Below, in pieces: positions 25,980-39,505 of a stretch of DNA of 64,000 bases (the first letter of the stretch is position 1; every line of letters begins with the position of its first letter). A program made the translations under genes and the position numbers. The notes under the pieces were generated by a model that worked only from the letters and a program-made list of their open reading frames with translations, had not been told where the DNA came from and did no database searches. Source of the stretch: Distichodus sexfasciatus (lineage: Eukaryota > Chordata > Actinopteri > Characiformes > Distichodontidae); assembly GCA_032718565.1 (NCBI GenBank), contig JAVGVS010000003.1, positions 526,855-590,854 on the forward strand. The letters are read 5' to 3'.

Positions 25980-28900
25980 TCAGAGTTTATTATATACAAT
26001 CAGCTTTATTCCATATTCATTCCATATATTCAGTTTTTTATATATATTCAGGTTTCATTCCATATACTTCGTTTATCTTGAAAAAATAAGTTCTACAGGT
26101 AGCTTTCTTTGTCAGGTTTCAGATCTGGGGCGAGGTTGACAGTAACAAAGTGAGAATAAAAACTTTGACTGCTCAACTTTTATTTGGATTGATGTAAGAT
26201 TTGACCAGAAGTATCTATACTTTTATAGGTAGTGGTTGTATGCATTGCATCCACCTATAAAGGCGGGCTTAAGTTTTAATTTGGAACGCTTAACTTCATG
26301 TCCGGCTTGGCGCATCAACTTAATCCTCTTCTTTGTTTGATTCCTCGACCAGCAGTTACCGAAAACTTGTCTGTCATGAACCATCTTTAAAACCCTCTCC
26401 GGTCTCTTTTGTTTTTTATCCTTTGAGTTTCTCCCATTCACTCCCATTGTAACCACCTTGAGTTCATCTGGCAGACATAGCCACATAGGATTCCCTGACC
26501 CCAGGCGAAATTGCCTTCGTGTTTGGGGTACTCGTAGCTTCTAACTGCCAGGCGAGGCAGGCGAAGTGTATTCGGCCGGCCCGTAAAATCTCGGCGTGTC
26601 GTTCCTCCGTTCCTCCGTACGCTCGTTCGCTTTTGCGGTTTGGCAGCGGCTCAACGCTCCGTGTTTACCTCGGCGCGAGAGTTCTGGCTTTCGCCTCTCC
26701 CGTTCCCTTTGATTTTCGGCGCGGCAAAACCGTTTCGATCTGCTTTCTACAAAGCCGCTTGCAAAGGGGCGGCGGGAGCGGCTCGGTACCAACCTTTCAG
26801 TTTATCGCACCATGTTTGTGCGCTGGCCGAAAGAATCGGCTGGCCAAATAGAAAACGTCTCTATCTTTTCTGAGAGAGAGGCCTCGTCCTCGACGCAGAA
26901 AGAAGAACTGATTATTAGCGCTTCCAGAGCAGCCCTCTTGTGCATAGACTGGGGAAAAGCTAAACATTTGCACAACAGCCAGGCCAGAGCGAGACAATGG
27001 CTGTTGTTTTGTGTTTTATATGCCAACTGTAGTTTTTAATAAAACGCATTGACCAAAGTGCGAGTCCATTTTCTGTCCCTTTTCGGTGTTTGATGACTTC
27101 TAAGCTGTGTTGGAGGTTTGCGTGCTTTCACTTTTCTAAAATCTTTTATATGGTGAGGGCGTTCCGCCATAAACCCAACAGATTTGAGCATTTTTGCATG
27201 GCATTTAATCAGGGTTTAAACACACAAATATTCTTAAATCTTTTTTGCATTAATGAGGGTAAAAATGCTTGAGTACATTACTGCTTTCCTTTGAATATTA
27301 CTTTGTTATTTACTTTTACTTTATTTGGAAGGAACATATACTTTTGATCCCATGACACTAAGGTGAATTTAAGTGAGTTTTTATTTGTGTCATTTTTACC
27401 ATGGACAGCCTTCACTGGTGCAAATTCGCCCCGTGATCAGAAGGTCGCAGGTTCAAATCCAGGCTGGTAAAGTTACTACTGAGGTACTCATGAGCAAGGT
27501 GCCGTCCCCAAGCACTGCTCCCCGGGCGCTTGTTAGCTACCCACTGCTCCTTCACGGATGTGTAAAATCCAGAGGTTACATTTGGTTGTGGTGCACTGTG
27601 TGCTGTGCTGTGGTGTGTTCACAATGACAAATAAGACAGCATAAGACACAGCACAGACAGCACAAGACACTAGTGGGTAAAATTTGTCTCTCTCTGAACT
27701 TTTTTCAGAGCCTGTCTTCTCCGACACCTGCAAGATCGATAACAAGTTCCTGTCTCTGAACTACCTGGCGAGTTACGTGCAGCCTCAACCCTCCACCGGC
27801 TGCGTGCTGTCCGGTCCCGACGCTGATCAGGAGGTCCACATCATCGAGCTGCAGGCCCCCAACTCCAGCAGGTAGCACACGTCAAGTTCCGCTCCACCGC
27901 AGTCTGTTGAAACCCAGATCACTCGAGCAGCGACACACTTCTGTTTGTCTTACGCAATTGAATGTTTGTAAATGTGTCCTCGATGTGTGTGTGGAATTCT
28001 GTCTTGTCGTTTGTGGGTGTGGGCAGTGTGTGTGTGTGCGTGTTTGCCTTTTCTGCATGACTTTGTATTTCCTCTTCCTCTCTACGGTTTATTTGGATTT
28101 GGGCAGGGACCGGGGCAGTGTGACGTAGGGAGGAGTTTTTTAAAAATTTTACTTCATACCGAGTGCTAAGTAGTCTCTCACACGGTGCTCTGTTTAAATT
28201 CACCGAGCCCAAACTGGTCTACTAAACTCCAGCAGATCGATCAGGAACTTTAGCGAACTAATACACACTGACCCAAACTGACCTCAAACTGTCCCAAACT
28301 AACTATCCCAAAGTCCAGGCCTGTGTTTAAAAATAACTGAAACTACCTGCCCAAGCACTGGACCACACTGGCCCCAAAGCAGCCCAAAATATGGTCACAC
28401 TGGTGAAGCCCAAGCAAAAAATGATTCCTTTAACCTACACACAACATTGCGCTGTCTATAAACTCTCTTAAGCAGCCCACAGTGATGCACCTGATCCAGA
28501 CTGGTTGCTGATTCAAGCTGGCCTGTGACCCACCCTGACCAACACCGCCCTAAACGAAGTCACAGCAATGTACAACAGCAGAGTGACTGACACTTATGTG
28601 CTTCCCATTCAAACTGGCCCCACACTAATGCAAAGTGGCTGATTAGCAAATTAACCCAAACTGACCTTCGATGACCCAGACTGGCGCAAATGACCCACAC
28701 CCTGCCATTACTGATCAGGTATTTAAACTGGACCACAGTGAACTGAACTATCCACATTTTGATCCAAGCGGACACATACTTGACGGAACTTTCTCGCTAG
28801 TCCATACCCCGAGCCCAGTCCCAGTCCCACAAGACCCAAACTGATCCCACACCCAGCCACAAATCTTTGGTCACACCAGCCCCAAACTGATCCTAATGAC

Positions 28901-31151
28901 CCAAAATGATCCCACACTGACCACAGTTTGATCACACAGATGCCAACTAATCCTGGCCAGCCCAAGGATCACACTGACCTGATCCGATCCACATGGACCA
29001 AACAGATCCACTGGTCCACAATGGCCCAAAATGATCCACACAGCCCACAGTCCACAGTCCACACAGACCCAAACAGATCACACTGATCAGCCCTGACCCA
29101 AACTAGTCCCCAATGACCCCAGTCTGATCCACTATTTAAAATGATCCCACACAGCCACAGTCCATTCCACATAGGCCCAAACAGATCCCCTGTTCCACAC
29201 TGGCCCAAACTGATCCCACAATGACCCCAGTCCTGATCACACTGACCAAACAGATCCCTCACTGATCCACACTGACCCAAACCCCAGTCCCCAATGACCC
29301 CAGTCTGATCCACAGCCCAAGCAGTCCCACACCAGCCACAGGCTGATCCACACTGACCACTGATCCTGACCCCAGTAGTCCTTTTGACCCAAACCCAGTC
29401 CCACACTGACCTGAGCCAGTCACCTGACCGTGGATCCCACACTGATCCCCAGCCCAAGCAGTCCCACTGACCACAGTCAGTCCCACAGACCCAAACAGAT
29501 CCACTGATCCCACAATGACCCAAAATGATCCCCACTGACCACAATCTAATCCACACATACCCAAACAGATCCCACACTGATCCTTCTGACTAATGATCCC
29601 TGACCAGAGCCCAGTCTGATCCCACACTGACCCAAACTGATCCCACAGTGACCCCAGTCCTGATCACACTGACCAAACAGATCACACTGGCCACAGTCTG
29701 ATCCACACACTGACCCAAACAGATCCCACACTGATCAACCTGACCCAAGCTGATCCCACAATGACCCCAGTCCGTCCACTGACCCAAGCCAGTCCCCAAT
29801 GACTGATCTGATCACACTGACTAAACTGATCCCACTGACCACAGTCTGATCCCATAATTGGTCCACACTGACCCCAGTCTCATCCCACGCAGCCCAAACC
29901 GTGCCACACTGACCACAGTCTAATTCACAGACCAAACTGGTCCCACACTGAAGTCCACACTGACCCAAACCGATCCCACACAGCACAGTTTTGGAAGTCC
30001 ACATAGACCCAAACAGATCCCACACTGGTCCACAATGACCCAAAATGATCCCACACTGACCACAGTCTGATCCACACAGACTCAAACTGGTCCACCGATC
30101 AACAACAGCCAAACAGTCACACCAGCCACGTCTGATCCACACAAACCCAATCAGATCCCACACTGATCCTGTGACCCAAAATGATCCCCACCTGACCACA
30201 GTCTGATCCACATAGACTAACCAGGTCCCACACTGACCCACAGTCTGATCCACACACCGGCCCAAGCGATGCCACACTGACCACAGTCTAATTCACTGAA
30301 CCCAAACAGATCCCACACTGATCAACCCTGGCCCAAACTGACCACAGTCTGATCCCACAGTGGTCCACACTGACCCCAGTCTGATCCACTGACCCAAACG
30401 ATGCCACTGACCTGGTCTAATTCAGGCCAAATGACCTTCAGTCCCACACGGTCTTAATGGCCAAACTGATCGTGACCACCAGTCTGATCTGCTAAACCCA
30501 AACAGATCCACACTGATCGGCGGTGATAAACTGATCCTGCAATACAGTCTGATCCACTAAACCAAACAGATCCCACACTGATCGACAGTGACTCAAACTG
30601 ATCACACTGACCACAGTCTGATCCCACACTGATCTACAGTGACTGCAATCTGATCCACTGACTGATCTGATCTACACCAGCCCAAACTGGTCCCAAACTA
30701 GGCCCAAATCTAGTGCATTCCCCAGCCCCCAATAACAGTCCACTGACCGACAGTCCCCAAACAGACCCACACTGGCCTACACTGACCCACAGCAATGTAC
30801 AACAGTGCAAAGTGTCCCAAAATAATCCACACAGCTCAGGCTGGCCCTTACTGGTGTGATGGACCCTGAGTGTTCAGCACATGTCCTTCTCCTCCGGGAA
30901 AACGTCCAGTTTCATAATCAGTTGGCCAGACGCAGAAAACATGTTACTACTCAAGATGGTTTTTGTTAATCTTTTACCGTCTGTATCTCTATTCCTCCCT
31001 TCTCTCTCTCCTCTCTCTCTCTCTCTCTCCCTCTCTCCCCCCTACTCTCCCTCTCTCTCCTACTCTCTCCCCTCTCCTTTCTTTTTCTCTCTCCCCTCTC
31101 TCTCCCTCTCTCTCTTTCTCTCTCCCCTCTCTCTCCTCTCTCTTTTCTCTG

Positions 31152-31203
<52 letters not shown>

Positions 31204-31685
31204 CTCTGTCCCTCTGTCTCTCTCTCTCTCTCTCTCTCCCTCTCGCCTTCTCGCCTCTCCCCTCTCCCGCTCCCCCCTCTCTCTTTCTCTCTCTCTCTCT
31301 CCCCTCCTTCCCTCTCCTCTCTCTCCCCTTAATGTTTTTTCTCTCTATTTCCTCTCCACCATCTCCCACTACTGTCTTTCTTTCTGTCTTTCTTTCTTCT
31401 TTTACCTCTCTTCCCCCCATTCTCTCGCTCCCTCCCTTTTACTTCTTTCTCGTCTCCTCTCATTAACCCTCTCTCTATCCCTCTCCTTCTCTCTTTACCC
31501 TTCTTTTTCTTTCTTCCACTCTTTCCTACCCTCTCTGTCTCTCTCCTTCTCTACCTCTCTCTCTCACTCTTTTTTCTCTCCGCCTCCTCCTTCACCTCTT
31601 TCTGTCCCTCACTGTCTCTCTCTCTTTCTCTCTCCCTCTCTCTCCTCTCTCTTTCTCTCTCCCTCTCTCCCTCTCTTTTTCTCTG

Positions 31686-31729
<44 letters not shown>

Positions 31730-31741
31730 CCCCTCCCTCTT

Positions 31742-31777
<36 letters not shown>

Positions 31778-34700
31778 CAGCGCATTCCAGGTGGACGTCT
31801 CGGTGGACATCAGGCCGTTGGAGCCGGGCTCTCCGCTGCACCGCGATCTCGTCTTGCTTCTGCGATGCGACAAACCCGTAAACTGGGTGATCAACGTTCA
31901 CGGCGTGATCGGCAGCCTGCGTCTCATGGTGCGTCAACCTTCCTTCCCAAATCACATCCTCTCCTCCCTCCCAAAAAATCTTTGCCGTCTGCCAAACCTC
32001 TCTTCAGCTCCGTCTGATCGGCAGAGTTACTGCCCGCTTTCTGCCAGAGCCACTTTCACACTCGACAGTCGCGTAACGCGCTGGTGCCAGGACGGCCCTG
32101 ACAGCCGCATTTCCCCCCACAAATTCGCCTCAAACCCATAAAGCTTCAGTGCTGAAGCGCAGTAGCTCTCCTGCGCGTAGAGCCGAGACGGGCTAACGCG
32201 CAGAAAGACAGGGCCCGAGGGAAGATTTCTCTCTCTGACGGACGCAGTCGGAGCGATGACTGAGATGAACGAGCTCTGCAAAAATAATCCCGTAAATGTA
32301 GTCAAGCCTCAACAACCATATTTCTTAATACGGCATTGTGAAATCATTGCTGGGCAGGTTGTAACTCATACAAACATAACAAGTATTTTATGACCAAACT
32401 CTTAGATAGAGGTCGAAAATGAAAATGTGAGGTGTTCAATAATATGTGCAAATATAGCAACATCAGACAAGTGGGCAGAAAGTACAATTACAATACTGAA
32501 ATGTCTGCATTAAACGTGCACAGGATCTGCAGCAGTTTGGCATGAACATTCTAAACAGTAGAAAATGAAAATTTGCAATATTTACATATTTGTGACTCAA
32601 CGGAGGTTTCCGAGAAAAACAAGCGTTTATGTTGCGTGGGGTAAAATTTTGGATTTTTTGGTTTTAGTGTTTTGAAACAGTGGAAGGTCTATACTGTACT
32701 GTTGTGAATAAATTTGGCTGAAAAACTTACCCTTTCCATCCTAAAAACGCGACTTTCTTGAGGTGAGGAATTCAATTCCAGCAGAATGTTAAAAGTTTCT
32801 GTTTTGACCGCTCTACTTCAATATTTACGGTAAATCCACTCGTTGACTAGCGTGAAGATATTTCTCCGGAATCCATCTCCGTCTCCCGAGTTCAGTTAAC
32901 CTAACGCAGGTAGGCTATCCGTGTGGCTGTGAATGCAGCGTAGGCTACCGTAAATGCAAACGTAGCCGCGACCGCACCAAGCGTCTGTGAGTGCTACGAC
33001 GATAGTCAACTTCAAAGGCAGATTTCTCCGTTTCTCACTTGGCGTGACAGATGAAACCCGACTCCTTTGAATGTTGATATCTCAGTCATATGTCGTCCGA
33101 TTCATTCGATATAGGTATCGTTTTGAAGCTTGATTTATGCCCTTTCAAAACATAATAACTCCATTCTGAAAATTTCGACAAGCGACTGGTTTTGCCGTGT
33201 GCAGAGTCACATTTAACAGATGAATATTTAAACATAGTCATGGTTTTAGGGGACCTGGGTTAAAGGAACATAAATTCTGAAAATCAGGAAAAAATCAGTG
33301 AAAACAATGTTTAAAATCTAGTTGTTCCCTAAAGCAAACCTATATTTTTTCCAAACACTTAGCCCTGACCGGTTTAACTGGGGCAGTTGGTGGCGTAACG
33401 GTAGCGTGTTGCTGGACTGGCCGGTTTTATTAAGCTATTAGGCTGCAGTGTTATTCAGATGTTATTCTTGCGAGTACATAAAACCTCATCAGACCAACAC
33501 GAAGGCATGAAAGAGAACACCACCTTGCCGGCATCACCTCGGCAGTGCCACACAATAAAGTCTCTCAGACTGTGTGAGAGCGTGAGTGAGTGTTTGAGGG
33601 GAATGTGAACTATGCATGTGATATGATATCCTCATAAACCCAGCTTCCTACTGTAGTCCTGTCTGGCCTGAGCGCTTCTGCCAGCTTGCTGTGAGAAAAT
33701 GAGTGTGGGAAACAGGCTTGTTCCCCTCCGCCTCCCCATCTTTGGAAAAAAAAACGGGAACGAATGTGGAATCCCCCCCCCGTAATCTGACACATCGGAC
33801 TGTGTTGATGATCAGAGCGTTCTCAAGACTCTTCAAACAGAAACAGAAGGTAGCGGATCGGTCACGGGCTGAAGGTGGCACGTCCGTAAACGAGCGAATT
33901 TCTGTTCGAGCAGTTTTGTGTCGATCTCTCACACAGCGTCTGAGGTCACGATCGGACGAGCCTAGGCCTATGAGATGGGAATTCTGAGTTCTCGTGCGGA
34001 AATCTAGCGTGAAATTTGTAGATTATGAACAGTAGTCGAGTGGAATATGGAGTTATTGTGCCAAGTCACTTCTCATTCACTTACAGCTACCGTATCTGTG
34101 GACAAGCGAACGTGAGTGATTATTTGTCATTGTGAACACACCACAGCACAGCACACAGTGCACCACAACGAAATTTGACCTCTGCATTTGACCCATCCAT
34201 GAAGGAGCAGTGGGTACCTGAGATGGGCAGTGCTTGGGGACAGTACCTTGCTAATGAGTACCTCAGTGGTAACTTTAGCAGCCTGGGATTCAAACAGGCG
34301 ACCTTCTGATCACGGGGCGAATGTCCAACCATTACGCTACCTCCTGCCCCCAAATGAGACGAGTTGTCAACAAGGAATCACTAATAAGGTTTTTTATATT
34401 AGACCTAAACAAAAGTCCTCAGTTCATATTGTTCGTGTCCTATCTCTAATAAATGAATTTTTGTATATATTCAGGGTGTGAAATAGAATGGCGTTATTTT
34501 TGTGCCAAAATTCTGAGCTCGTCGTGGAAGTTTTGTGAGCAAAATCTGTCGTCTGTACGCGGTCAACTCTGCCTTCATGGTCCACTTGGTACTGCGTTAT
34601 AAATGTGCCAGAAATCAGCCAATTACAGGTTTGGAGAAAGCTGATTTTGATTTTGAGTGTGATTGTTTCAGCCAGTATCCTAGTCTAATTGTATCTGGTA

Positions 34701-37700
34701 ATGTTCCCTAAATCTGTTCATTTTGCAGGGATTATGTCTGACATGTTTAATGAAGATGTTGATTTTATAACGTACAGTCTGATGAATTAATGAGATGATT
34801 TACACTTTAATTAGAAGTTATAAGCTAATGCACAGTAATGGTGTGAAGAGATGCATGAGGAATCAGTCCAGTTAGTCACTAAATCCACTTTTTTGCCGCC
34901 AACGTTTTATGTCTTTAAGGGCAATAAATGGCCAGGTTCCAGTCATATGTTTCATCATTGAAATGTTCTTTAAAATAGTGTTAAAATCTCATCTCGTCTC
35001 CTAAGCTGAGTGTCTCATCACAGCTGTATAAAAATATCATTTAGTAAATGTTTATGTAATTATAGTAAAATCACTATTACTATTGAAATGTGAACTTTCT
35101 TGTTCACTGTTTTTCATACATATGAATACAGTGAACAACAAAGTGTACATTTAATAGTAATAGTGATTTTACTGTAATTACATAAACATTTACTAAATGA
35201 TATTTTTATACAGCTGTCGAATTGCAAATTAGCTGAGGTTTTGCTCAAACAAACATGCTGTAAAATGTGAATAAAACTGCTCTTCAGCATATATAGCTGA
35301 TGTTAAGTGAGTGATTATTTGTCATTGTGAACACACCACAGCACAGCACACAGTACACCACAACGTGACCTCTGCGTTTGACCCATCCGTGAAGGAGCAG
35401 TGGGCAACTAACAAGGGCAGCGCCCGGGGAGCAGTGCTTGGGGACGGTACCTTGCTCATGAGTACATCAGTGGTAACTTTACCGGCCCTGGATTCAAACC
35501 TGCGACCTTCTGATCACCCTACCGTTACGCCACCAACTGCTCCAAAGAACAAATATCAAATAATTAAACACTGGTAAATGTCGATCTTTGTGAGAACTGC
35601 ATAAGTGGACTTTAAGAACAAATTCCTTCTTAAAAACGATTGGTGAATAAGGGGCGTTGTGTCTGGAAAAATCTTAATTCTACACCGGATAAAATGAAAT
35701 GTTTAATCCTATAAAATACTCTCTTAGTATCTCATGATAATAAATCAAAACCTTTGTCTTTCACATGTTAAGTAAATAAAATCTTTCTCTCACCCCCTCC
35801 ACAGACGTCTGACAGCATCACTCTGAGCGCCAGCACCGAGCGCCTCATGCAGGTGACCAAGTCGGTGAAGCTGCAGCTTCCTGCCGGAGCCCAAGCCCTG
35901 ATCCAGTGGGCACAGAGATACTCCACCCCCGTCACCTCCTACACCCACACCCCTGTAGCCAACATCTTCAACCTGCGCCTCAAAGACGCCGGTGAGACTC
36001 AAATCAACCAAATGTGTGCAGTTCCTACACCATCTACACATTTTTGACCATTAGTTAAAACTGAGTCTAAGCACTGAACAGAAGTCGAGGAGTAAGAGGT
36101 GTCAGTAGGGATGGCTATAGTTAAGATTTTAAAGATTCTACTAGGCTTCAGCACAGTAATGCCTCACCTCACGTCATCAGTTGGTTCCAGAACACTTGAC
36201 TAAAGTTGAAAAATGACTTAACTCAAATAAATCCCTTAAAAAAACGACGTAATCTGAGATATTACCGTGATTTTAATGGTAGTCTTATAAGTACTTTTTG
36301 GACTAAAAAGTGTTCAAATTTGTTTCCTCATGTATGAAATAACTCAATTTTGAAAATTTGCGACAAGCGACTGGTTTTGCCGTGGAGCGTTACATTTATG
36401 CCATTTAGCAGACGCTCTTATCCAGAGCGACTTCAATTTCCTAATTTCAAGGACAGTTTCCTGAGAGCAATTTGGGGTTAAGGGTCTTGATCAATGACCC
36501 ACTGGTGCTAATACCAGAGGTAAGATTTGAACCCACAACCTCTCGGTCCGGAGGCGAGTAGCCTACCACTAGGCCACCAACACCCCCTTTTAACAATAAT
36601 TCCGATGATGTATTGACCATCTTAGATGAGATTAAGAATGCACACCCCCGTAACAGTCGGCTTTCTAATAGTTCATCGTATTTTAGATAAAAGATAAAGT
36701 AGGTAATGGTGTGCGCGTGACATGGCTCTTCAGTATCGAAAGCAGTACCGAAAACGTCAGAGCTTATCCATACTCCATACTTTATTAATTTATTCCAGGG
36801 GCAGATTTAATTAATTTCCACATCATACTCATTCCTAAAATGTACAGCATATGGTTTGATAAAAAAAGAGTGGAGGATTAGGATTAGGATTAGGGCCTGA
36901 TTTGAAGAGGGGGATTTTGCTGGTTTTAGCAGGAAATTTGGGGCACCTTTTACACCTGCTTTTACATCTTATCTAAAGGGTGTTGCCATTTTTAAAGCAG
37001 AGTTGGTCGATGTTACATTATGATTTGATACCAAACAGGAATTTCAAACAACCAGACAGTGATTAGAAGAAGTCAGAGGATTAAAACACAGGACAGCTGA
37101 CTCACTTCCGTCACTTCCTGCTGAACTGAAATTTAAACCCAATATCCTGTGGTCTCCACTACACAGACCCCCCCATAAGTCCTGACTGAATATTTAAAGA
37201 ATATTCCAGTATGTTGGTAATTCTCTAATTGATGGTAGTGAATTTGGGCAATATCTCTGCACTGTCTCCACATCTGATTTCCCAAAGCCTTATTCACACT
37301 AAGTGATTTTAGGGTCGCTTTTGCCCCGAAAGCCCTCACTGGATCACAACTCCACGTTTGATTGGTAACCAACATTTGCTGTGTGTGAACTAGTTATGCA
37401 CGACGATATATAAAACCAAATCGGAATTGGCCGATAGTTACTCTTTCAAAACGTTTTTTGCATTGGACTGTTGCTTAAATTTGCTTGATATTTTCTGCCA
37501 TTATTTCATGACGCATTTATTGTACATTAGAAAGGTGGCGCTGGTGCCAGGCATGTCCGAAGTTTGAGGTGAGATTTTATACAGCCCACGCCTTCTGTCT
37601 TAAAATGTATGGGCTTATTTTGTGCCAAAATTCTGAGAACGTGGTGGAACGTTCACAAGCAAAATCTCTTGTCTTTATGCGTTCGACTCCTGCATTCATG

Positions 37701-39474
37701 AAAAATTGTATATAACTAAACTTAGCGCATGTGACCTCGGATATGGGCTGTGTCCCGAGCCGCGTACTACCACACTTAATAGTATGGTAGATAAGGCGCT
37801 CTTATCATACTTTTCTATGCGGTAGTATGCATCTCAGGAAATAGCCGGGGTTGTAGCTTAACGACTTTCTATGCGCTAGGTAGTGCACTTGGAGAGCCAC
37901 ACGCGCCCTATTTGTCTTGGTACACCGCGTCGGGTGGGAAGTGAGTTTTTCTTGTGCACTACGCTTGAAATGCTTTGCCCTCGCTGGACTCGTGCTTTCA
38001 CACTCGCTTGGCTTGGAGCTGTAATTCCCTCATTGCGCATCCCTAGTGTGAACACTACAGAGACGTGATCAAACAAGCTCGCTGACTAGTTGCCAACTCT
38101 GACCAGAGATCTTGCCTGCTAAACATCTGGCATAGTTTTATTAGCTGCAGCCAATGGGAGCTCAGTACACAAAAAAGCAGAAAGAGCTCACAGTGCCAAA
38201 AAGTATGATGGAGACCGATTTCAATTTGGTACTTACAGGGACTCCCTGAAGCAACTTGGAGCTAAGGGTCTTGCTCAGAGACCCAGGGAGGTAGGATTTG
38301 AACTCACCACTAGACCATCACCACCTCCTTTTGCTCTGTAGTTGCAGTACACAAATGTTTTACTTATGATCAAGAATTATACGGTTCTCCGTTTCTCACT
38401 TTAACTGCTTTCACGTTTAGACCCAGTGGACCCCCTGGAGAGCATCTTCCCACCCGATCTGTCTATCCTGCGAAAAGTCCACCCTCTCCCCGAGCCCAGC
38501 TCCCGGGAGCCCCCCATCCGCCCTGGCCCGCCCTTCTCCTTCCTGCCCTCGGTGGATCGGCCCCTCCACGCCCTGGAGGAACAGACCTGGCGACACCAGG
38601 GCCCCGAGGAGCACAGAGGAGCCCTGAGCGGGGTGCTGAACGTCCGCTGTGAGAAGGACAGGATCCTGGTCAGCATTGATAAAGAAAGTCTGCAGGTAAA
38701 AAGTTGGTGGTTTTGGTAGTTGATTAATCTGTCGAATATATTTTTGATTATTCAACAATTTTTGCCGTTGCACCCTCCATCTCTGCTCAGTTTGCACACC
38801 TGTGAATAGGTCAGCCTGGGGGGGAAATAGGGATACAATAAAACTACTGTCCCCAGTACTTTATGTAGTGAACATTTATGTCGTTTTATAAAACGTCAAC
38901 CCTAAAATTCCTTGTCAGGAAATTTTTATATGATGCATTGACACTAAAATATTTAGAATATGACGAGTCAACACTAGAAGTCCAGGTCAAGGACTTGTTA
39001 TAATATGACACGTGTGCACAAAAATTCCATGTTAACAATTTTTTTAATTTGAAGAGTTAACACTGAAATTCCATGACAAAGAAAATCTATAATACAAGTA
39101 AACAGTAAAATTCCACGTCAGCACATTTTTATTAGACACGTCATCACAATAATTCCATATCAACAAATATATGTTTGTCCTAAAAAAATTTATAATACGA
39201 TGCATCAACACAAAAATTCTGCATCGACATTTTTTTTCATAATTGATGCCATATATTATGTCACATAAACGCTGCGTCCGTAGTAAACAGATCTGACTAC
39301 TTCTTGCAGAACTGCTGTTTGGACAGATGCTGTGTGGGGAGGAAAAGACGACCTTAATGTGGAAAAGTCACTGTTAAAATAATGGGAAATATGTTATAAA
39401 TGACAATTTTAGATACATCTTCGGAATGTTGGAAAGTCTTTTGTTCTCACAATTCAAACTGTGCGAACATTCCC

Positions 39475-39505
<31 letters not shown>

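Larger units (their letters stand above)
21957..27708 (+). other. tgfbr3 intron b (5.75 kb)
   Basis: Non-coding. Holds a full Tc1 element (22016-23613), a degenerate tandem repeat (23840-24235), mostly unique sequence 24.24-25.9 kb with a hAT-like remnant near 24.85-25.34 kb, a (TA)n run, a CpG-rich block at 26.52-26.83 kb, unique sequence to 27.42 kb and a SINE-A copy just before exon c. Confidence 0.8.
27872..31780 (+). other. tgfbr3 intron c (3.9 kb)
   Basis: Non-coding. After about 350 bases of unique or TG-rich sequence it is nearly all tandem repeat: a minisatellite (about 28220-30850) and a CT tract (30985-31774) running straight into the exon d acceptor. Confidence 0.9.
31929..35804 (+). 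other. tgfbr3 intron d (3.9 kb)
   Basis: Non-coding. Holds unique sequence to 32.59 kb, a family K element (32591-33211), a SINE-A head fragment at 33379, unique sequence 33.4-34.1 kb, SINE-A copies at 34.1 and 35.3 kb and a palindromic MITE at 35.0-35.2 kb. Confidence 0.8.
35992..38420 (+). other. tgfbr3 intron e (2.4 kb)
   Basis: Non-coding. Holds the right end of a family K element (36318-36392) joined to a SINE-B copy (36393-36587), mostly unique sequence 36.6-38.2 kb with old MITE-like fragments (37400-37530, 37735-37900), and a SINE-B remnant (38230-38328) before exon f. Confidence 0.75.

Noticed and set aside
26519..26851. Overlapping plus and minus frames in the CpG-rich block
   Set aside because: GC-rich DNA has few stops by chance; opposing frames and lack of a family match argue against coding.
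28969..30277. Minus-strand frames of up to 202 codons rich in W, G, C and D
   Set aside because: They are translations of the 21-base minisatellite; overlapping frames give similar proteins and there is no start context, splice structure or family match.
28220..30850. Possible CRISPR-like array
   Set aside because: Repeats are adjacent and diverged without unique spacers, and the genome is eukaryotic.
30881..32017. 378-codon plus-strand frame spanning the CT tract and exon d
   Set aside because: The N-terminal 300 codons are poly-Leu/Ser from (CT)n; only the part at 31781-31928 is real coding sequence, read through spliced exon d.
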